DNA from: Acidimicrobiia bacterium
Lineage (GTDB): Bacteria > Acidobacteriota > Vicinamibacteria > Vicinamibacterales > UBA2999
Assembly (NCBI GenBank): GCA_016871255.1
Contig: VFZH01000014.1
Span: forward strand, 1 to 43,969
Direction of reading: 5' to 3'
Length of the DNA stretch: 43,969 nt
Numbering within the stretch: the stretch's first letter is position 1; each line of letters begins with the position of its first letter. A program made the position numbers and the translations under genes. A model generated the notes under the pieces. It saw only the letters and a program-made list of their open reading frames with translations, was not told the origin of the DNA and ran no database searches. Positions 39,701-43,969 of this stretch are shown here, piece after piece.

Positions 39701-39805
39701 AACCGCAACAACGCGTTCGGCACGAGCGGCGTGGGCTGGGGCCGTCCCACCGCCATCATGGGCGGGCGGCTGATCAAGCTGGGCGTGCAGCACAGCTGGA
39801 ACTGA
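36776..39805 (+). CDS. TonB-dependent receptor, Oar type
   Basis: A 1009-residue outer-membrane protein; ATG 36776 follows GAAGGGGG and opens a signal peptide (ARLGLLVAALGLAGNVEAQ). Carboxypeptidase-regulatory-like domain about 28-112 (AIAGLVTDATGGVLPGVTVE), plug about 115-235 (EETVTVTGASPTVDVRNVR, DGMNTNNSMGTNGGIMHFGQ), then the barrel with last strand LIKLGVQHSWN. The loop that is DADGDxxPD in the other two receptors reads DANQNFFPEGDP here, so that acidic calcium-type loop is lost. The terminal residue is N after W rather than F. It is on the same strand as the quinoprotein-like fusion gene, and a relic of a haem-propeller gene lies immediately downstream. Ligand unknown. Confidence 0.9.
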   Translation: MALGKTWARLGLLVAALGLAGNVEAQTLGAIAGLVTDATGGVLPGVTVEASSPALIEGARTAVTDGQGRYSIVSLPPGTYAVNFTLSGFSVVRREGVTLNAGFTAPVNAELKVGSLEETVTVTGASPTVDVRNVRTQAVMERETLDQLPSAQNVTSFASLTLGATLSGNGSGAGVDVGGSGGPMGLASVHNSRGNDMKTSQDGMNTNNSMGTNGGIMHFGQVYNMEAVSEVVLSHTGMNAETETAGLQINYIPKDGGNRVSFSGRATFANEDFQSDNLTDGLRARGVTTASTVKEVSDYGFGLGGPIQRDRLWFHTAHRWWKADTYAPGSFWNAAHGQKAANGVPLYVADTSRRGFNSEPSRENSVRLTWQASSKDKIGYYGNLGHHLQVRGVSATLAPEAEQIASTPANHLSQATLTRTQSNRLLFEAGLTVLRNPFEFQYPDGVGVADVSIVELSPQLSYNARSSSAIPYNVGDPSDTDQVNWRASMAYVTGSHNVKVGMQWAHGWIENNGSNNPIPNFGPVQVVTNRGVPISLTLFVHPQYVRSDFRNMGVYAQDQWTVGRATLNLGVRGDFFDGWSPDQTTPENPYVPVFRTSRVDGTPRWRDISPRLGFAYDLTGDGKTAIKVSAGKYMAGMGTQLPLQNNPGNAISKTTTRTWNDANQNFFPEGDPRNPAANGELGPSTNAAFGTSVITNFFDPAMLTDNRPYTWQISTSVERELREDLRLSVGYFRTSHYNQTIVDNTAVTPSDYDSFCITTPSHAALPGGGGQRVCGFADVSFAGRARVPRNTTKPDSTFGDQTEEFNGIDVEMRYRFGEGGLLQGGVSLGQTVNNSCIVVDSPQGISGSVPFDFCKVTVPWWDGNGQFKVSAAYPLPYGVEFSAIYQNLVGPAIQATATMLNASIAPALGRNLSACASPVGACIATASLSLIEPNTLYEERVQQIDLRFAKVFNTGIGRTRATFDLYNATNASSVLNRNNAFGTSGVGWGRPTAIMGGRLIKLGVQHSWN

Positions 39806-39890
39806 CCTCGCCTTTCGTTCGCTGATCAGCGGGGCCGCCTCACGGGCGTGGGGCGGCCCCGTGCTGCGTACGTGCCCGGCCGTGCTCGAC

Positions 39891-39995
39891 ACGTGGACGA
39901 CGGGCATGAGCTGCACCGTGTGGCACCAGGAAGGCGGGAAGGGGCAGAAGCCGCTCGTGCTGAAGATCCAGACGCGGCCGGACCCGCTCGCGAAG
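39891..39995 (+). pseudogene. Remnant of the 3' end of a haem-propeller gene
   Basis: The plus strand reads TWTTGMSCTVWHQEGGKGQ and, a few codons later, QTRPDPLAK. The lipoprotein at 31278 ends with MWHIEGGKGQ and QVRPDPLAK at the same spacing. Upstream similarity breaks down and the frame runs past the expected stop, ending antisense in the gene at 40001. It is therefore a truncated relic of a third member of this family, placed directly behind the receptor gene. Confidence 0.6.
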
Positions 39996-40000
39996 TCGTG

Positions 40001-40915
40001 TCAGCGGACAGTGACGGTGACGTCCTGGTAGGTGCCGAGCCCGCCGTCGTGGGCAAGGCATCGCAGGACGTACGTACCGGGCGTCTCGAACGTGACCCCG
40101 ATCCTCCACCGGTTCCCTTCCGGCACCGGGGGCGGGGCCCAGCCCGGTGACCAGGGCGATCCGCCTCTCAGGTCCACGTACGGCTTGAACTGCGGCGGGT
40201 CGAAGCGCACGGCGGCGCCCTCACCCCGGTACACGAACCAGGTCAGCCGCAGGCCCGCAGCGCTCTGGAGCGTACCCAGCGCGCTCGAGAACGGCGAGCC
40301 GAAGAACGCCGGCAGCGGCTCGGCTCTCGGCAGACCGTCGTCAGCGGCCTGCGCCGAGAACCGCAGCGGTTCGCCGACGCGCGCGGTCCGAGGGGCGCCG
40401 CCGCCGTCCAGTTCGAGTGACGGTGGCCGGTTGTCGCGCGATGCTTCGGCGGTCGTCACACCCGGACCCACGGCTCCGAGCGTGGCCGTCATCACGTCGG
40501 CGTTGAGCAGGTAGCCGGGGCGCAGCGTGCCGTATGCGCGCTCGGTGACCCCGTGGGTCGTCAGCGTCCAGATCACGTCCCGATCGCCGAAGTCCTTCGG
40601 CACGCGCACGCCGAAGAGGAAGAAGTTCCGGCGGGGCAGGAAGTGCGTGGGCTGGCCGAGGTCCGGGCCGCCCGGCTCGAGGTGGTTGTCCTGTCCGACC
40701 GGCACGTCGATCGCCTCGTCCCAGTTCCGGTTGAAGGTGCCGAACACCATCATGTGGGAGCCGTCCGGATTGGTCCCCCAGCCTTCGTAGACCGGCACGA
40801 CGCTTCTGCCGCGCGACCAGGTCGTCCCGGGCTCCTGCGCGGCCGACAGGTGCAGCGTCGTCCATGCGGCGGCGATCGCCAGCAGGGCCCATCGGCCGGG
40901 TCGCGCGCAGGTCAC
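40001..40915 (-). CDS. Exported partner protein of the haem/copper-monooxygenase-like protein, second copy
   Basis: A 304-residue protein starting with GTG 40915 inside a 4-base overlap (GTGA) with the upstream gene, so it is translationally coupled. Signal peptide about 8-26 (WALLAIAAAWTTLHLSAAQ). It shares with 12193-13128 the blocks VYEGWGTNPDGS, FNRNWDEAIDVPVGQDNHLE, GGPDLGQPTHFLPRRN, ERAYGTL, LRLTWFVYRGEG and the end YVLRCLAHDGGLGTYQDVTV. The central part with GEPLRFSAQAADDGLP may be an Ig-like sandwich. I recognise no named domain. That the pair of genes is kept in the same order and overlap in two places suggests a functional complex with the haem/copper protein. Confidence 0.78.
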   Translation of the reverse strand: MTCARPGRWALLAIAAAWTTLHLSAAQEPGTTWSRGRSVVPVYEGWGTNPDGSHMMVFGTFNRNWDEAIDVPVGQDNHLEPGGPDLGQPTHFLPRRNFFLFGVRVPKDFGDRDVIWTLTTHGVTERAYGTLRPGYLLNADVMTATLGAVGPGVTTAEASRDNRPPSLELDGGGAPRTARVGEPLRFSAQAADDGLPRAEPLPAFFGSPFSSALGTLQSAAGLRLTWFVYRGEGAAVRFDPPQFKPYVDLRGGSPWSPGWAPPPVPEGNRWRIGVTFETPGTYVLRCLAHDGGLGTYQDVTVTVR

Positions 40916-42276
40916 CGGCTGCCTCCCGCCTCGCGCGCGAAGGGCAGGGTGCAGGGCAGGCAGCCCAGCGTGCTCGCCGTCCCGGCCCTGGCCTTCGCCG
41001 TCCGATCCGTGACGAGCTCGCGGAACTGGTCACCCGTCAGCAGGATGACCTTCAGGTAGCTCATGAACATGTTGTCGACGGGCCGGCTGCCCCAGCCGGT
41101 CCAGTTCCGGTAGTCCGTCAGGTAGGGATTGCCCGGGTTGGGCGTCGTGTCCATCCAGCCGACCAGCCGCAGCAGCGTGCCGCGGGGCAGCAGCGGAGCC
41201 GCGTCGGGCTCGTACGCGTAGGCCCGCACCCACTCGGGATCGAACCCGAGGCAGGTCAGCGTCTGGCGTACCACACCCCACACGGCTTCGAGGCACATCC
41301 GCGAGCCGGCGGCGTGCATGTGCGGCTCCAGGCTCACGAGCTTGATCGGCTGCTGGAGCGTCGTGAACGCCTCGACCATCTGGTCCGGCGTGTTGCCGCG
41401 CACGTCCAGCTCCGGGTTGCCGAGCGTGATGCCCGTCGTCTCGAACCTCGGCCGGTGCCCGATCGGCAGGAACCTGAATCCGACACGCAGGTGCGCGGTC
41501 GTCTTCGAGCCGGTGGCGTGGAGGTGTGCGTTGTTGAAGACGATGGTGCTGCCGGCGGTGAGTGGTGGCGCCGCATCGGGATCGAACAGCTCGGCGTTGC
41601 GGCCCACTTCGTGGATGGTGCCCATCTCGAAGCGGCCGTCGGGGGTCAGGGCCTGCAGGCCAGCGTGGTGGAACACCGCGCCGCCCGTCGTGTCGCTGAT
41701 CTCGATCGTCTCCACGGCGGCGATGTAACGGTCTTCGGTCAGTCCGGTCGGGACCGCGCCGATGGCGCCCCACCAGTCGGGCGCGTTCGCGTCCACGGTG
41801 ACGGCTGGTGATTCGACGATCAGGTCGGGCTCGCCGATCGTCCAGCCCACGCCGCCGGGAAAGGACGGGGCGGGTGGCAGGTCGGCCTCGTCACCCTCCG
41901 GGGCTCCGGTCTCCGCCCACGTCCCGAGCAGCGCGATCTCCGCATCGGTGAGCGACGGGTCATCCCGGTAGTGCTGAATGCCCACCGCCTTGTCGATGAA
42001 CCAGGGCGGCATGGCCCTCCGCGCCGTCTCGCGCCTGATGGCAGCCGCCCAGGGGCGGACCTCCTCGTAGGTCATGAGCGCCATCGGCGCAATCGAGCCG
42101 GGCCGATGACAGCGCTGGCAGCTGCGCTGGAGGATCGGCGCGACGTCGCGGGTGAAGGTTGGACCAGACTGGCGGGCGCGGGCCGCCGGGGCCGGGTCGA
42201 GCAGGATTCCGGCCGTCAGCAGCAGCAGAACGGAAACCGGCGGCCGCGGGGTGTCGGGTGAAGCAGGGGCTGTCAT
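40912..42276 (-). CDS. Exported c-haem protein with a copper type II monooxygenase-like domain, second copy
   Basis: A 454-residue protein with ATG 42276 and GAGGGA just upstream; a TATGAT box a few bases further away would give a very short leader. Signal peptide about 12-35. Haem site CQRCH at 53-57, then APMALMTYEEVRPWAAAI and MPPWFIDKAVGIQHY as in the homologue at 13125. The copper-type histidines are present as FHHAG, NAHLHATG and EPHMHAAG, followed by LLPRGTLLRLVGWMDTT. A C-terminal CLPC parallels the CPTC of the other copy. The overall identity of motifs and the coupled downstream gene show that 40001-42276 and 12193-14546 are duplicates of one module. Substrate and activity unknown. 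Confidence 0.82.
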   Translation of the reverse strand: MTAPASPDTPRPPVSVLLLLTAGILLDPAPAARARQSGPTFTRDVAPILQRSCQRCHRPGSIAPMALMTYEEVRPWAAAIRRETARRAMPPWFIDKAVGIQHYRDDPSLTDAEIALLGTWAETGAPEGDEADLPPAPSFPGGVGWTIGEPDLIVESPAVTVDANAPDWWGAIGAVPTGLTEDRYIAAVETIEISDTTGGAVFHHAGLQALTPDGRFEMGTIHEVGRNAELFDPDAAPPLTAGSTIVFNNAHLHATGSKTTAHLRVGFRFLPIGHRPRFETTGITLGNPELDVRGNTPDQMVEAFTTLQQPIKLVSLEPHMHAAGSRMCLEAVWGVVRQTLTCLGFDPEWVRAYAYEPDAAPLLPRGTLLRLVGWMDTTPNPGNPYLTDYRNWTGWGSRPVDNMFMSYLKVILLTGDQFRELVTDRTAKARAGTASTLGCLPCTLPFAREAGGSR

Positions 42277-42287
42277 GTTCCCTCGCG

Positions 42288-42293
42288 ATCATA
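42288..42293 (-). promoter_or_regulatory. -10 box (TATGAT) for the second haem/copper pair
   Basis: TATGAT on the minus strand lies 12 bases before ATG 42276; the start site would fall near 42281, giving only a few leader bases. No convincing -35 box. Confidence 0.4.
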
Positions 42294-42305
42294 CCGATGC
42301 GAGGG

Positions 42306-42353
42306 GCGGCCGGCTGCCTTCGACCTCGCTCAGGCCAGGGAAGCCGGCCCCCA
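42306..42353 (+). repeat. Dispersed GC-rich palindromic repeat, copy D
   Basis: GGCCGGCTGCCTTCG, GCTCAGGCC and GGAAGCCGGCCCCCAC follow in the same order as in copy A read on the minus strand (2991-3035). The terminal GGCCGGCT and GCCGGCC parts are complementary. It lies just before a TonB-dependent receptor relic. Confidence 0.65.
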
Positions 42354-42393
42354 CAGGTGTCCCCGGCGCTGACCGGCTTGAGCGGCAGCGCCG

Positions 42394-42534
42394 CGGATCG
42401 ACCTCTGCAACCTGTTCAACGCCAGCAGCGTGATCGTGCGGAACAACACGTACGGAACGGCGTGAGCACGCCGACCGACGTGCTCGCGGGCCGGATGCTG
42501 ACGTTCGGCGCGCAGATGTCGTTCCAGGCAGGAC
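42394..42534 (+). pseudogene. Frameshifted remnant of the 3' end of a TonB-dependent receptor gene
   Basis: Frame one reads RIDLCNLFNASSVIVRNNTY followed by GTA and a TGA at 42463-42465; a shifted frame continues STPTDVLAGRMLTFGAQMSF. Joined, these are the last strands of an Oar-type receptor (compare KVDFYNLLNANDVQLLNTTY and ILTGRLVKFGAQLDF at the end of 9159-12125). About 45 codons remain, with a frameshift and with nothing of the barrel upstream, so this is a dead fragment. Confidence 0.65.
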
Positions 42535-42542
42535 AGGTGGGG

Positions 42543-42572
42543 CGTGCCCGGCGCGAGAGGGCGCCGGGCACG
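42543..42572. terminator. Perfect 12-bp-stem hairpin
   Basis: CGTGCCCGGCGC (42543-42554) pairs with GCGCCGGGCACG (42561-42572) around GAGAGG, 11 bases beyond the minus-strand stop at 42583. It can serve that gene, or it may be the old terminator of the receptor relic ending nearby on the plus strand. No T-tract. Confidence 0.65.
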
Positions 42573-42582
42573 CTTCTGATCG

Positions 42583-43878
42583 TCAGCGGCCGGTCTTCCT
42601 GCCTTCCATCATCAGCTGCTTCCGCTCTTCGACCATGCGGGCGAACTCCTCGTCGGAGAGCCGCATGCCCTCGCCCATGGCGATTGCCATGTCGTCGACG
42701 GTACGCTGGCCGAAACCGGTCCAGTTCTTAGGGTCCGGATTGTATTTGTTGCCCATGGAATTGTCGTGGTAGTTGATGACGTGCAGGATGGTCCCCTTGG
42801 GGATCAGCGGCTGCGCGTCCTCCTCGTACTGGAACACGAGCTGCCACTGGAAGTTGAACTCGAAGCAGTTGAGCATCTGCACCTGCCCGGTCTCCGGGTA
42901 GATCAGCTCGATGCACTGCCTGCTGCCGCGGATGTGCATGTGCGGCAGATAGGTCATCAGGCGGAAGTTGTCGCGGATGAGCGCGTAGCCGTCGCTCCTC
43001 GCGTTCGCTTCGCCGACGGGGATGTCCAGGTCGCCGAGGCTGGCCCAGTTGAGGCGGACGACCTTGTTCGGCGGCTCGTACCCCTTCGGGTAGAACATCA
43101 GCCCCACCATCGGCCGGTCGGTGACCTCGGTGTCGTACGAGCTGTAGTGCATGTCGAACTTGATCTTCGAGCCCGCGCGCAGCAGGAAGCCGGCGCCCTC
43201 CTGGTAGATCGTGGCCGGCTTGCCGGGCACGTAGTGCAGCCCGTAGCCGTCGGTCTCGCCGTCGGGCTTGATGATGTAGGCGACCATGTGATGCACCACC
43301 TTCACGCCGTCCTTCGACGGGCGTGACTGGTAGGCGCGCACCCAGCGGTCTTCCGTGAGCGGCACGTCCGCGTAGAGCTCGGCCCAGGCTTCCTGCGCGT
43401 TCGCGGCGGTCGTGAACGGCGGGGAGGTGATCACCAGGTCGGGCTCACCCGGCAGCGACCACTCGATCTCGTCGGTGAAGACCCGCGGCGCCGGCATCTC
43501 GGCGAGGTTCCCGAGCGGCGCGCCCGCATCCACCCACTTCGAGATCGTGGCGATCTCCTCGTTGTTCAGCGAGAAGTCGTTCTTGAACCTCTGGATGCCG
43601 ATGTTCGGATCGACACCCCAGGGCGGCATCTCCCGAGAGACGATCTTCTGCTTGATCGCCCGCGCGTAGGGCCGGATCTCCTCGTAGGTCATCAGCGACA
43701 TCGGCGCCATCTGGCCCGGCCGATGGCAGGTCTGGCAGGAACGCTGCACGATCGGGGCAACGTCCTTCGCGTAGGTCGGCTGCGACGAGGCGCCCTGCGC
43801 GGCGGCCGGAGCGCCGAACGCCAGCAGGCCGGCGAGCGAGGCGGAAACCGCCGTCCATCGTGGAATCGTGCGTGACAT
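42583..43878 (-). CDS. Exported c-haem protein with a copper type II ascorbate-dependent monooxygenase-like domain
   Basis: A 431-residue protein; ATG 43878 has AGGAGG six bases upstream, which rules out the ATG 21 bases earlier. Signal peptide 1-28 (AVSASLAGLLAFGAPAAAQ). Haem site CQTCH at 48-52, followed by APMSLMTYEEIRPYARAI. The copper-monooxygenase pattern is the clearest of the three homologues: HH at 196-197 (VVHHMVAY), H244 in DMHYSSYD and H313/H315 in LPHMHIRGSR, then IPKGTILHVINYHDNSMGNK. These match the two-copper histidine layout of peptidylglycine/dopamine monooxygenases; the methionine ligand is uncertain. It has no unknown-function partner downstream; a different gene ends 29 bases upstream. 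Probably an oxygenase or oxidase fed by its own haem. Confidence 0.83.
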   Translation of the reverse strand: MSRTIPRWTAVSASLAGLLAFGAPAAAQGASSQPTYAKDVAPIVQRSCQTCHRPGQMAPMSLMTYEEIRPYARAIKQKIVSREMPPWGVDPNIGIQRFKNDFSLNNEEIATISKWVDAGAPLGNLAEMPAPRVFTDEIEWSLPGEPDLVITSPPFTTAANAQEAWAELYADVPLTEDRWVRAYQSRPSKDGVKVVHHMVAYIIKPDGETDGYGLHYVPGKPATIYQEGAGFLLRAGSKIKFDMHYSSYDTEVTDRPMVGLMFYPKGYEPPNKVVRLNWASLGDLDIPVGEANARSDGYALIRDNFRLMTYLPHMHIRGSRQCIELIYPETGQVQMLNCFEFNFQWQLVFQYEEDAQPLIPKGTILHVINYHDNSMGNKYNPDPKNWTGFGQRTVDDMAIAMGEGMRLSDEEFARMVEERKQLMMEGRKTGR

Positions 43879-43907
43879 GCTGTCCTCCTGACTGAGCACC
43901 TGCGAGC

Positions 43908-43969
43908 CTACCGCTGACTGGACAACCGCGCCGGGCCGTCCACCGTCACGGTGAAGTCGGCCGGCGCCG
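43908..43969 (-). CDS. 3' end of an upstream gene, product unknown
   Basis: The last 19 codons before a TAG at 43908-43910 read APADFTVTVDGPARLSSQR; the rest lies beyond the window. Alternating DFTVTVDG suggests a terminal beta-strand of an exported or surface protein. It would be co-directional with and 29 bases upstream of the haem/copper gene. With so few residues it may also be a chance open frame. Confidence 0.4.
   Translation of the reverse strand, partial: APADFTVTVDGPARLSSQR

Noticed and set aside
43879-43899. Upstream ATG 43899 for the third haem/copper protein
   Set aside because: It has no ribosome-binding site, and AGGAGG stands correctly before ATG 43878, which also begins the signal peptide.
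1-43969. Prophage, integrative element or insertion sequence
   Set aside because: No integrase, transposase, phage structural gene, attachment-site tRNA or flanking direct repeats were seen; the paralogues and relics are better explained by local duplication and decay.

Overview
The window is a GC-rich chromosomal stretch of a soil-type bacterium, most likely an Acidobacteriota of the Vicinamibacteria group. That placement is an inference. It rests on three TonB-dependent receptors with an N-terminal carboxypeptidase-regulatory domain (Oar type), two CBM9/DUF5916 outer-membrane proteins, several exported single-haem proteins, and a dispersed GC-rich palindromic repeat. No rRNA, tRNA, CRISPR array, integrase or transposase was seen.

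Layout. 1-618 is the end of an ankyrin protein. 981-1346 is a small exported protein, convergent with a tight minus-strand operon (1343-4088): a two-domain exported VOC protein, a one-domain exported VOC protein, an exported HpcH/HpaI-type aldolase and a 61-residue conserved-looking protein. 4411-6674 holds an exported SnoaL/NTF2-like protein, a membrane-anchored split-barrel-like protein, two copies of a dispersed repeat and a two-gene toxin-antitoxin-like pair. 6708-14546 (minus) holds a DUF5916 barrel, a TonB-dependent receptor, and a coupled pair of a haem/copper-monooxygenase-like protein and a partner of unknown function. 14846-21027 holds a second SnoaL-like protein, a second receptor, an SMP-30-type lactonase and an exported epoxide hydrolase. 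21071-24331 is a PEP-CTERM unit: a palindrome, a sigma-54-like promoter, a PEP-CTERM protein and a PrsT-like TPR lipoprotein. 24342-26238 is a divergent pair, a second aldolase and a third VOC protein. 26477-34049 (minus) is a five-gene set: SnoaL-like protein, haem-propeller lipoprotein, small cytochrome c, haem-propeller paralogue and DUF5916 barrel. 34293-39805 (plus) holds a quinoprotein-like propeller fused to a degenerate metallo-beta-lactamase domain, then a third receptor. 40001-43969 (minus) has a second copy of the coupled haem/copper pair, a third haem/copper-monooxygenase-like protein and the 3' end of another gene.

How it fits together. Nearly every protein has a Sec signal, lipobox or membrane anchor. 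This includes families that usually work in the cytoplasm (HpaI aldolases, VOC proteins, SnoaL-like proteins). With the receptors and outer-membrane barrels on one side and c-type haem proteins on the other, the simplest reading is a duplicated set of envelope modules that take up and oxidatively cleave small organic molecules in the periplasm. The substrate cannot be read from the sequence. Most families occur two or three times, and three decayed fragments of the same families (about 5922, 39891 and 42394) show that copies are gained and lost here.

Regulatory and structural features worth noting are a candidate sigma-54 promoter with an upstream palindrome, two heptanucleotide repeat tracts with G-quadruplex potential in divergent intergenic regions, a perfect 21-bp inverted repeat whose loop carries a strong ribosome-binding site, and several promoters that would give leaderless transcripts.
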